Shown here piece after piece: positions 49,911-61,349 of a DNA stretch of 64,000 bases; the stretch's first letter is position 1, and every line of letters begins with the position of its first letter. This stretch comes from Pipra filicauda. Lineage: Eukaryota > Chordata > Aves > Passeriformes > Pipridae. The position numbers were made by a program, and so were the translations under genes. The notes below the pieces were generated by a model that ran no database searches, was not told the DNA's origin, and saw nothing but the letters and a program-made list of their open reading frames with translations. Location: contig NW_024104446.1 of the NCBI RefSeq assembly GCF_003945595.2, positions 186,001 to 250,000 on the forward strand. The letters run 5' to 3'.

Positions 49911-51852
49911 TGGAAATGTTTATGGATCGGGTAGGAGCAACCTGTGGAAAGTGCATGCACAGAAATCTAATTGGTGGTACTGAACCAAACCAAATGTACT
50001 TAAAAGAATATCTGAGATTCATGTTAAAACAACCGAGGGATTTTAAAGTGAATATGTATTGAACTACTCCCTGTTTTCAAAGAGGCTAACAGCAGCCTTG
50101 TTTTTACAAAATGTCACATTTAAACCTAAAACCAAAATATAATCTCATTTTGTGAAGAGTGAATTAGTTGTTTGTGTCAGGTCACCAAAAAAATGAACCC
50201 TGAATTTATATTAATAAAAAAATCAGACATATATGCAAGGATATACATCTGCATTACACAGTTATCTGGCAAGCACAAACCTAACACTCTGGAAAACACT
50301 ATATTGCTCAGATTAGCAGTGTTTACATTTCAATCTTTCAGGCACCTAATAAAATCATAATTACTAATCACAGAAACTAGAAAGTAATCAGTTTTGACAA
50401 GTATTTCATAAGAACTAAATAAATAAATTATTGCAGAACTGACTGGTTATTTCTCCCTCCATTTTAAAAGCAACTCAATTTTTCTTAGACAAGGATTAGA
50501 AATAGGATTAGCTAAAATCTATCAAGTAAATATTATTATTGCAAAACTGAAATATCAACTGAAGAAAACTTCTGTTTATATCTTGAAAAGATTGATTTTT
50601 AACCAAAACTGTTTTTTCATGTATAGCATTCAGGGAGGATTTTTTAGTACACAGAAATTGCACCCCCAAAGAAAAGTAGAAGTCTTGTATTCTGAAGTTT
50701 ATAAACAGGAAAAATGTCCTATTTTCTTTCCTACATGTAAGATACTTTTCATGTTTCTTAAATAAATAAACAAATTTACACTGTATTTGTATTACAGTTG
50801 TTTGAATAACTGTAGAATTTCATATGATGGCCATGGCATTACACAACATTCATGCCTATTTGCATGTGTAGAAATACATATAATAGACATGGGAAATATG
50901 CTACTAAAAAGGATAAGATTTTTTTTTCAAAATTCTCCCAGTCTTTATCTTTTTACATATACAGTAGAGCTGGTGTTCCTCGACAATCACCAGTTAACCT
51001 ACCGCTTGGCCTCCAGCCTAATAAAACTGATAATAAAATTTTTATAAGGTTATAAAAGCTGAATTTTTAAAATTTATGCAATGTTGTGTTCATTTTAGAA
51101 ATCAAATACTTGGTTAGAAAAGTTAAACATGTCCTGAATTTTGCATAAAGATCATGCCATTCAAAATAATGTGTGTAAACCCATTGTGAGATGACAAGAA
51201 AAAGGGCAAAGCATTTTCTTAAACATGAAGAGAGTAATTTCCCAAAGTTTATTGTTATAAATGTAGAGCATGCTATAAAGCTGTTGGAGCTGCAGAATAA
51301 AAATTTTGTATTTGCAATAGCACTTTTCTTGATTACTGTGGATTAGCATATTTATGAGGTTACTCCGCCTCAGGTTTAAACCCACAAATCAAAGGTTTAT
51401 ATCAGCATGGGTAATGGATTACACAGAAGTCTATAGCCTGTGATATCCCAAAGGTATCTGTCTTTCAGAAGATTTATGTATATAATACCACTTTGTAGAA
51501 ATTACAATTTCTGATCTTTTGCACAGTGCTTGGTGATTCCCCTCTCTAATGTGTAAAACAACCAAAAAGCAGCATTCTCAGTCAGCAGAGAAATTCATTG
51601 ATGTATTTTTCTTGTTCTCCTCCTCACCTTTTGATAAGACCATGAAAGACAGAGGCTCTAATTCCTTGATGTACATAGCACTGCTACAGTGAGAGAAGAA
51701 GTCATTGTGAGCGTATTTGATGCAATTAAACTTCTGAAAAGAGGAAGGAATCTGCATTGCAGCAGCCATTCACAATACAAACACTTGAATTTTGTTCGTC
51801 CTATGAACATAACTATCATAGAATACACATGAAATTAAAAGGATAGTCTTCC

Positions 51853-51909
51853 TTCTTCTAAGGGAGAAGAACAGGTTCTTCTAACCTGTTCATCACAGGT
51901 TAGTGATGA
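51853..51909. repeat. Cluster of overlapping inverted repeats
   Basis: Within 57 bp there are several perfect stems: ttcttct/agaagaa (51853-59 / 65-71), gaacaggtt/aacctgttc (51869-77 / 83-91, 9 bp, 5-nt loop) and tcatcac/gtgatga (51890-96 / 903-09). They share arms, so alternative hairpins compete. Confidence 0.85.
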
Positions 51910-52875
51910 CTACCTTTACTATTAGTGGTAAATACCTACCAGTTTCTTTTTGGTTTCAGAAATACCAGGATTTCAGAGCAAAATGGTAAAGAAAGAAATT
52001 GAAATGCTTAGTCCTTCCTGCCTCTCATGAAAGATTTTAACTAGCCAAAAGATAAGTCAGGCGGGCTTTCTCAAGACTGTCTGTACCCAAGTGAAACTTT
52101 TTTATCATCCTTGTGAAATGATGACAAAGGGAGATATAGAAATCTCATTAAACTGTACAGAGAAAATGTTCATCAGTTTTATTATTATTTCAATCTTTTA
52201 CCGAAGATCCACATCTTGTACTAAAAGAAACTGAGGTACACAAAGAAGGGTATGGGAGTCGTTTACATGAGTATGTGAGAGTGAAGACAAGGGGAGACAT
52301 AGTAACCTATAAAATTTAGAAGATCCAACATAAAAATATATGAGGAAAAATCCAAACTGATTAAGTTATCTGTATTGCATATTTATTCCACCAAAGGAAC
52401 AGTATAGGGGTTTGTATGTAAGGAATGATGTCTTGTTATCTATACAGGGGACAGCACTATTCTAACAGAATTTCTGCTGAAAGAACATCAAATCCCACAA
52501 ACGTGAAAATATTAATTGCTTCAAATAAAGTGGAAGTGGTTGGTTAACCTAAAAAAACACCCAGCATACCAAGAAAGAAAATATGTAACATGTAAAGAAG
52601 AAAATGAATTTAATGTTCTTCCTTGAAGAGGTAATCAAAATCCAGAAAGTGACAACTGAGACTTTTACAAAATAAAATTAAAATTAAATTATAAGGATTA
52701 ACAGAACACATTGTGATTCAATTTTGTTATGTTAATTTTACTCTCTTTAATTTAACTTTTATCCCTCATTTGAAACTCCCATTATATTGCAAGCTGTAAT
52801 AAATTTGAAGAAAAGTAGAGACAACTGTCAGCTCTAGACTGTACTCAGCCTTGTAATGCATTCTGTAGAGTCTGG

Positions 52876-52887
52876 GTGATATATCAC
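52876..52887. repeat. 12-bp perfect palindrome
   Basis: gtgatatatcac is self-complementary, and is followed by further tgatatatca-type repeats. Confidence 0.85.
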
Positions 52888-54426
52888 TGATATATCATAT
52901 CATTGACTGCTATGCTGTCAGATTCAGAGAAGTGTAAAAAATGCAGAGAAATGTGTAATGGTAGCAAGCAGGAACCCTTGACATGGTATTTTTTAAAAAA
53001 ATTGAAGAAATTAGGTGGAGAAAGGTGGATGAGTAACTGGGTTTCAGGAAGACTCAGAACAACGCAAAACCAAAGAGCAGGGCCTGCTCAGCTGAAGCTG
53101 ATCTCCAATAAACAAGATTAGCCATGTCATTTTGGCAATGACACATGAACTACATGGATAGGAACTGGCAACAGTCATTCTCATGGAACTACAGTGTTTG
53201 TAACAAAAGTTTTATCACTGAAATATCAAAATGGCTCTGTAATATAGGAAACATATCACCTAGAACTGTGATCTGGGGGGCGGCTCGCAAAGCTCAGAAT
53301 GGGCTCATGGACAAACAGCAAGGAACTTAAGTCAGATTTATTTTAGTTCCTTAAGGCCTTAGTTGTTCAGAAGAAAACAAGTATTCAAACTTGTCAGCAC
53401 AGAGAGTACTTTTTATTTTCACTTTTTAAAAACCGTATTTCCCAATATATTTCCAGAAGTTGTAATTGTTTAATTAGGCATGTGCAAATGAACAGTAATC
53501 ATTTGTCTGTTGAACAGCCTTAACAAAATCAAAATCTGAAGAAAATAAACACATTTTTGCAGCTAGAGCACTTCGTGCTTTCAGAAAGCAAATGAAAATA
53601 CTTTTCAAGAGCCCTACATAATTATAATGCTGAATGCCTGAACTCTGTCGAGACATAGGCTGTGCCTTTTTCTTTCTCATGTTGAATACTTCATACCAGC
53701 TAAAGGCAGAAATACTAAGATCTGCTTTTGGGGATACTTGTTCAGCTATCTAGATTCTTTTCATTTGAGTAGGAATAGAGAGGGTGTCTGCAGAGCAAAA
53801 TTTGATCTCAAAATAGTGAATAACATCTTCCAACAAAACAAGTACATGAGTCAGGGCAAAGATCCTGCATGAAAAAAAATTCAGAAAGATAAAAAATTCA
53901 GTTTCTGTTACACATTTACTTTAGAGTTCTAAACCACCTCATGTGCTGTACTGAAACTATGTGGTAGAAAAGTTGAGCAATAAGTAAGAAATCTATTTGG
54001 AAGATTAGGTATCTTCTAGCCTTCCTCTATGCCTCAGCAAAATGATTTCTACTTTTAATTAGGAAAATGCTTCTAAAGTGGAATAGGGTAAATTCTAGGA
54101 AATCCTCCAATGAAGCTTTGTTTCTTAAAAATCAAAGCTACAGAATGTAGCTCTGTGTGTCCTCCATGAACAGCTGTGGGCTTAAAGATTGATTTTAAAA
54201 AATAAGTGCCTACAAGATTTCTAATGAGGGAACAAGAGAGATGACCTTAAATGTACCGGCTGAAGGAAAGATACTTACACAAGTGCAGGGTATCAGACAT
54301 CACAGAAGTAAATGGAAGAAAATACTTATAAAAGCATAAATTATTTACATTAATTTTAGACAAAATATCAGCACAAAGTATGGGGTTTTCTGCAGAAACC
54401 CAGGAAATTCAAGGTTGCTGTTTGCT

Positions 54427-54469
54427 CCCATAGCTACTAGTTTCTGGTCAGTCCCATAGCAACTAGTTT
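54427..54469 (+). repeat. Short tandem duplication, 25-bp period
   Basis: tcccatagctactagttt (54427-54444) recurs at 54452-54469 as tcccatagcaactagttt, 17 of 18 identical. This is a simple two-copy tandem duplication. Confidence 0.85.
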
Positions 54470-54577
54470 TCAAAAAGTGGCTGAGCTGTCCCAAAAAAAC
54501 CATAAAACACTTTTAAAGAGCCTTTATAACAAAAAACTACTTTTATAAAGTGTGCAAATGGAAAAAGGTTTGGCTTT

Positions 54578-54599
54578 AAAAAAAAAAAAAAAAAAAAAA
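54578..54599 (+). repeat. A22 homopolymer
   Basis: This is the longest A run in the window. No retroposed sequence with target duplications was recognised next to it. Confidence 0.9.
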
Positions 54600-55574
54600 G
54601 TGAAAACTTGGTTTAACCCTGAAATATTTTTCTGGAAAGTTATAGAAATTTAAAAAAAACAATTTTCTCAAAAAATCTTTCCACAAAATCATCATATTTG
54701 ACAAACTCCAATTATTTCACCCTATACCCCTGAGAAGGCTTTTTTAAGAGAGCTATGGAGCAGGACACAAATATTAACAATACCATCCCCAAAGAGACTA
54801 ATACCTTAAGAGACAATTCAGACTATCTGTCTTCAAGCACAGATAAGTGTCGAAGAAATGAAGTTAAGAAATTAAAATCATACTGTTTACTCCCTGCAGG
54901 GTGAACTTTCTCATGTATAGATTTTAAAGGTATTTATTTTGCCAAGAGTCATATGTAAGAAATATCCTGAGAGTATTTCAGAAAAGATATTTAATACATT
55001 TTCTGGGACAAAAATCCAGCAGAAAGATATTTTCCACTAACTGCATTGACTATGGTCAAAAAGAAGGTTTGTTTTTTTCCCTCATTGATTATAGAAATTA
55101 CAGATCATTCCAATTTACTCTTCACCCTTTTGTCCAAATGAGAACTCCAAATACTCACAGTTTTCACTGAGACAAGAACATACTTATAAGAAAACAGAGG
55201 TTTTGTATATTTACTGTTTCTGAGAACAAACGCTTAATTGGTTTCTAGCTGCAAGTGAGGGGTTTTTGCAATTATTTTATGCATCTGTAGAAGGCTTAAT
55301 GCTGATTTATGTTGTTTACTAAAATCTTGACTTATCCTGTTGGGAAACAGTATAACGAAACCACGTGATCATATTTAAAGCTTACAAGGGATTTTCACAA
55401 ATGAGATGTTCTATATTGCAAAATTCATTCAGTACAAATACATTCTCAATAATATTTTTTTTTCTTTAAAATGGTAAGTTAAAAGTGTTTTACATACCAA
55501 TTGCCTTTTTAAACTTGAACCTAAATCCAATGAAATTGAAATACAGGAAATTTCATTTAAAACTAAGAAATTTG

Positions 55575-55756
55575 TTTGACTGCAAGAATGATCGAAGACT
55601 GGAACTGGCTGCTCAGACAGGTGAATATCCTGGGAGATATTCAAAATCTGACTCAACAAAGCCCCGGACAACTTGGTTTAGCTGACCCTGCCTTGAGGGG
55701 TCAGACAATCTCCAGGTGATCCTTTCCAACTCCAATCATTCTGTGATTCTATGAAT
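55575..55756 (+). mobile_element. CR1 LINE, 3' end fragment
   Basis: It contains diverged CR1 3' UTR blocks (gaactggctgctcagacagg, then gatattcaaaatctgactca), then ggacaacttggtttagctga and cctttccaactccaatcatt. It ends with the octamer-type tail ctgtgattctatga. Confidence 0.88.
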
Positions 55757-56804
55757 AAGCATGATTATTTCCCTTCTCACAGGTTGTTAGTGTAGGTTAT
55801 TACTAACTAATATGTTACTGTGTCAGTAACAAGAGACAAGACAGAAAAAAGATTTCTGAGAATTTTAATTTTCTCTCTATTCCTCCAAAACTGACAAGTG
55901 CAGAGATGTACATATTAAAAGTGCTTACACGAAACAATAAATACTATCTAGTTCAAATGAAACTTAACTTTTCCCATAGATTTACCAAAGAAAGCTATGC
56001 TTTTTGTTAATTTCAAAGCATAAAATATGGGAACATCTTGCAAATGTCTAGTTATATCACAAGAAAAAAAAAAGAAAAAGTATCAAGCGATATTTTGACA
56101 GAAACTGACATTCAAAGTTTGCTAGATCAAAAGTTCCTGAAAGAAATGCCCTTATTCTGGTAATGATGACAAATACTTAACACAATGATGTAATTTAATA
56201 CATATATTTGCTGCAACACACTATTGCAGAAGCACCAATCTAATGCTTATACTTTGTGAAGAGTACTTCTCTGCCTTTTTATAGGTGGTCTAAAGAATTT
56301 CACTGTGAAGTGATATCTACTCAATGACTCAATCTCTGTACAATACAATTAATTTAATTTTAAATTACCTAGAGAGTTAAAATTGTTTTTCCTAACAAAC
56401 TGGAAAGCTGATCACATTTTATGACAATTAATTAAGCCTACAAATCTGATGGCATCCATTTGAACCCTTTTTTACACTGATTAGGTGAAAGTTATGGCAG
56501 GTTGAATTTTCCATAGAGAAAATTGAAATTTATGTGATTTAGAAAAATAGGAATGTGGAGAACAAGAAAGGGTGATCAAATCTTGTGCCCTGCAGTGAAA
56601 GGCATTCCATCATGATGGATAGATTACCAAGACCTACAGAACACTGAAGACTCATGCTGCAGCTAGATACAAGATGCATTTGCTAGTATTCAAAATGAAA
56701 TCTTATATGGGAATAAAAACACCCAGCAATTAAGGAGAGAAGGCAAAAAGGAGAGAAAGGGACATATGGAGGGAGGGGAGACACCTGATTAATAACGTTG
56801 GAGA

Positions 56805-56930
56805 AATTAAAAATCCATCTGGACATGGCCCTGGGCAATCTGTACTAGCTGACCCTGACTGGGCACAGGAGTTGGACAAGGTGAGTTCCAGAGGCCCCTT
56901 CCAACCTCAAACACTGAGTGATTCTTAGAT
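56805..56930 (+). mobile_element. CR1 LINE, short 3' end fragment
   Basis: It contains tctggacatggccctgggca, then ctagctgaccctgactgggc, then ttggacaaggtgagttccag and ccccttccaacctcaaacac, ending gtgattctta. This is a CR1 3' UTR of about 125 bp. Confidence 0.85.
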
Positions 56931-56939
56931 AATACAATA

Positions 56940-59900
56940 ATAGCCACAGTCATTAAAGCTTTAAAATGATCTTTAAAAAAAAGAAGTTTATTCATTCTTA
57001 ATTGATACATTTCCAATCTTAGTCTTAAAAAAATTCCCATAATTATTCAAATCTGCTTAATATCCTTCCAAAATTAACAAACTCAAATGAGAGATTTTAA
57101 GTGTTCTGAAATTGAAGATTAATGGATGTATTACCAAAAATCCTTTGTATATCTTTTCAGTCAGAACTATATAAAATACAAACTGCTCCTCTGTTGAAGT
57201 ATTTATGTTCTTATCTTGTTTATTTTTGCATATTTATTAACTTTTTCGTTATCATGAAAAAAAATCTTAGTGCCGGGGATGAATATCTCAATATTCAATC
57301 AAATCTCTACCATAAATATTTCTGATGCCTTTTTCCTATTAAATGAAGAATTCCATCTTATTTCCCTTTGCAACTTATCTACTAAAATTCTATCTATAGA
57401 TTTTAGTGACTCTTCAAGGTCTCCAAATATTTGTTGTGCTACAACTTAGAATCCTGACAGAAATCAAAGATATCAGAACTCAAGTGCAATTTCAGGTCAA
57501 CTCCTTCTTTACTGAAGATTGATAGGTTTTGATCTTCTTCCTAGGTGAAGTCATTATACCAATATTCCTTCTGACACACCTGTTAAAGATGTTGGGTTTG
57601 GAATGTAAGAATTCTGATTAAAGTGAAAAGAAAGTTAGAGGTCTCAAATCAAAGGAAAATCTTAATAATTTTCCATAATTCTTTCAACACAATTTAGTAT
57701 AAATATGTTCTTTATTTTAAACTCAAGCTGCCTAATAATTCAAGCGAGAATTCATCTATTCTTTGGGCTAGGTAACTTTGAACAGATAAGAAGATGATCT
57801 TAAATTTTATTCAAAGCAATGGTAATAAAATTGCACAATACACCTGTTAAAAAACCCAAAACCTAATGTGTTATCTAATGGGCTAAGTGACATTCCCAGT
57901 TTCATATTTCTACCTTGCTAAAATAGGGTACTGAGTTTATGTTATATTATTTTATGTTATATTTTGAATTTGTAAATCCTGATACTCAAGTGCAGATTGA
58001 GACCAATTGCTGTTAACCCGTGTCTTTATACGAACCTCCAAATTCCAATTAGTTGTCTGAGTCTGGAGTGAACTACTACATTCTCACTGCACTTTCAACA
58101 GGAGAGAGAATAAGCCTTGAATCAGCAGGTAGGAGGCAGAAAAAACCCAAACAAACAGTTTAGGGAGTTGGTGGCAACTTGATGAGAGTGAAATGTTATG
58201 GGAGCTTCAGCGGATGAGAACCAGAAGACATGATTCCATACTTAGAAAGGACAAGCTATGGTGCTAAAATGACTTATCAAAAAATCTCTAGAGTGCTAAA
58301 GGGAGCCAAGGGTTTAGGTTCTATGGTACAAGCACATGTTTGTCTGTAGACATCAAAGTATTTGTAGTGCATTCACAGACAAAACTGATGTACTAAAGAA
58401 CCGAAAATCTCTCAGAAACCTTTGCTACTGTGGATTGGACAGTCATAAAAAAGCTGTTTGTCTGAGAGAGTAGGTCTTCCACATTTTAATTGCAACTGGA
58501 GATGCGCTACAAGAAGCAAAGTCTGAGTTCAAAGGTCAGGCTCAAGTCTGTAAGCAGATCAGCAAGTACAAACTGAGGCTAGAATTAAAAATTTGAGTTC
58601 CAGAATACTCAAAAATTAACTTTTTGAACCTGTCCTTTGTGTAATCTCCAAAGTACCAGCAGCTCTATCAGACTGGAAGAATGAGAAGCAGATCAATTTG
58701 GCCAAGAGCAGAGCTTTCATCCATCTGTTTGGGAGTAAAAGTCACACTTGATGGGTCAAGAAGCACCTTATACCTGAGTACCTATTTCAGATGCAAAATT
58801 GCTGGGTTTATATACATTTTTCTATCAAGCATCTGAAGGAGAAGCTCACTGTTTTATAAAGAATAAAGATAATAGCTACATAAATGTTACAATATTTAAC
58901 TTGCTGAAAGAAAAATTACACCTTTATTTTTTGAAGTCTGTTCCAATGCTGCACTTATGTCATATAGCAGAGCTTGGTTTAAAATATAAGTATCATAAAA
59001 AGGTGATATGATAATATCTTGTGCTAATGGTGCCATTATCAAGCTATAAAATGATGCCATTATTTTGCCCAACTGTGTGGCTTCATGCCCAAGGCCGTTG
59101 TTCTAGCTGGGAAGAACAACTCACAGTAATATGGCATATTATGAAATTTCCCTAAATATGTAAGAGGTTTCATAAATGGAGTGCATTTATGCAAGCCACA
59201 CTATTATCTAATAAAACACCCTCCTGATTTATATCTGAGAGTAGGAAATCATGTCAAACCAGCCCTTTCTAAGGTTCAAAAATGAAATATACAGTTTGAA
59301 AGCTAACTAAAATGGAAAAAAAGGTTGATATGGACCTTATCCTCAAATAGCTGTTATGAAAATTATTTCCCACACTTTCTGGGAGTAAGGTAACTGTCAG
59401 AATTTAGGGCGATAAACCATAAACAGGTCAGTGGTCAAAAACTAAAAACTCCTTAAAGCTCTCAAGACAGCATTCAATGCACATAAAATCAGGGATTATA
59501 AATACAGCTAAATAAGACATCTGCAACATTTCTCCTACATCTTGAATCTTGTCTGTTTTATATACACGAACCATAACACCCCTCTTACTTTGAGAATTCT
59601 TGAGAGTCATTGAGTCTCAGCTTTCTCTCTCAAGTTCAAAAAAAGACAAAGTGAAAGACCTGTAATGGCACCTTTACATATTCATTATTAACATCTGGCC
59701 AGTTTCTAGTTTTGTACTCCAAGCATGACCATTCCTCTTCATGCTCACAAATTGAAACTGCTAAGGGAAGAATAATTCTTGGCATCATTCTCACATAAGA
59801 AGAAAATCTAAATTATGACATCAGTTGCAGATTGACTCAATAGTAAATTACCAAATCCAATTTACTCAGGACCTTCTAATTTAATTTCAATCTAATTTAA

Positions 59901-60720
59901 ATCAATTTTAGCTGCGATATATAAATGCTGATTAGTAGACTATTGCATAAGAATATAAGTGTTTCAGTTACTTAAGTTACTACTATTTAAGCTACAGTAG
60001 ATTTCTCTTTTTTTGGTTTTATTTTTTTTCCAAAGATATAATTATAACAGTATTAGGAATGATACAAACAAATGTTAATAAAATTAGATCTGGAATCTGT
60101 GCCAATTAACTCTACATCATAATTTTCTAGAATGCAGAAAAAAATTCCCCTTTTGCAACCAAACCAAGCTACAAATTCACTCTATAATTTATACAACAGG
60201 CCACACTGACAGTGTCTTATGTGAAAGACACAGCTACAACCACTGCTCCTCAAAAATGCTATATACTTATGGTTGAAATTTAGATTTCTTCATCATTCTT
60301 CATGTGATTATCACTCAGTGACCTTACAGAATTCTGTGATCTTTCTGTATTCCAGTACTACTGACTGAAAGTACAACAAAAGAACACTGTAAGAATAGTG
60401 CAGACACATGCCAAAATGCTAGCTGTTTTTTCCCAAACTGTGTTGTACTTACTTGTCTTCAAGACAGGTGAAGTTCACTAAAAAGCTAAGCTATGACAAT
60501 CTGTATGTAACACATTTTCACAAATAAAAGAATGCTAAAAATCAAGAAAAAGCTATCAGACTGTCATTTTCTAATTACATGGCTGTGTTTATGCTAAAGC
60601 TATAAAGGACAATTAAAATAATTAATCTGGCAGTTTAGTTAAAATTTTATTTTGCAATATTCACTAAAAATTTGAAAACTGCCATGATAACACTCAAGAT
60701 ACATTGAAAGCAGTTTGCTC
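56940..60720. other. Plain intron sequence
   Basis: AT-rich. No element or exon recognised. Confidence 0.6.
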
Positions 60721-60730
60721 CTGGGATCAT

Positions 60731-61100
60731 CTCCCATGACCTGCTGGCAACACTCTGCCTAATTCAGCTCAGGATACCATTCACCTTCTCTGTCACAAGA
60801 GCAAGCTCCTGGTTTGTGGTCAGCTTGTGTCCGACAGAACCCCCAGAGCCTTTTCTGCAAAGCTGCTTTCCAGCCTGGCAGCCTCCTCTCCTGTACTGGT
60901 GCGTGGGGCTTTTTTCTCCCCAGCTGCAGGACACTGCACTTCCCTTTGTTGAACCTGATGAGGTTCCTGTCAGCCCATTTCTCCAGCCTCTCCATATCCT
61001 ACTGGATGACAGCACAACCCCCTGGCATTTCAGCCACTCCTCCCAGTTTTGTGTCAACAAAAAGCTTGCTGCTCCATGGTCCAGATGAATATATTGAGCT
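60731..61100 (-). pseudogene. CR1 ORF2 (reverse transcriptase) internal fragment
   Basis: On the minus strand it encodes a decayed CR1 reverse-transcriptase segment: KLGGVAEMPGGCAVIQ, an in-frame stop, then MERLEKWADRNLIRFNKGK and CSVLQLGRKKPHAPVQ. After a frame change, DHKPGACSCDREGEWYPELN-like residues match the following 'DHKL...ALV..K.NGIL' block in a neighbouring frame. At least one stop and one frameshift break it. It lacks the CR1 3' UTR and tail, so it is an internal piece left by later deletion or an old truncated copy. It cannot be active. Confidence 0.9.
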
Positions 61101-61290
61101 CCATGACATTATTCCACAAATGATGAGTTCACTAACAAAGTGTTCCATAAGAACAACCCAAATGGACAGATTTAATTTAAACTCAGGACAAATAGAACTG
61201 TAACAATATACTGCTCTGACACTGAAGTAATTCTGACTTGTATATGGAACTGAATATGGAAATGTACAGAAAATAATTATATTGAGGAAC

Positions 61291-61342
61291 ATATATATAT
61301 ACACACTCCTTTTATATATGTGTGTACATACACACATATATA
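61291..61342. repeat. TA/TG microsatellite with 12-bp hairpin
   Basis: tatatatgtgtg (61313-61324) and cacacatatata (61331-61342) pair perfectly around tacata. An (AT)n(AC)n tract lies just left. It is cruciform-prone. Confidence 0.88.
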
Positions 61343-61349
61343 AGTGAAA

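Larger units (their letters stand above)
48340..55570. other. Plain intron sequence with hairpins
   Basis: Contains the GC-richer stretch at 49570, the hairpin cluster at 51853, palindrome 52876, the tandem repeat at 54427 and A22. The 115-aa frame at 48350 has no recognisable domain. Confidence 0.55.

Noticed and set aside
54578..54599. Poly-A tail of a retroposed gene
   Set aside because: No retroposed body or flanking target duplication was found next to the A22 run.
60814..61203. 129-aa plus-strand open frame
   Set aside because: It is the antisense shadow of the CR1 ORF2 fragment read on the minus strand.
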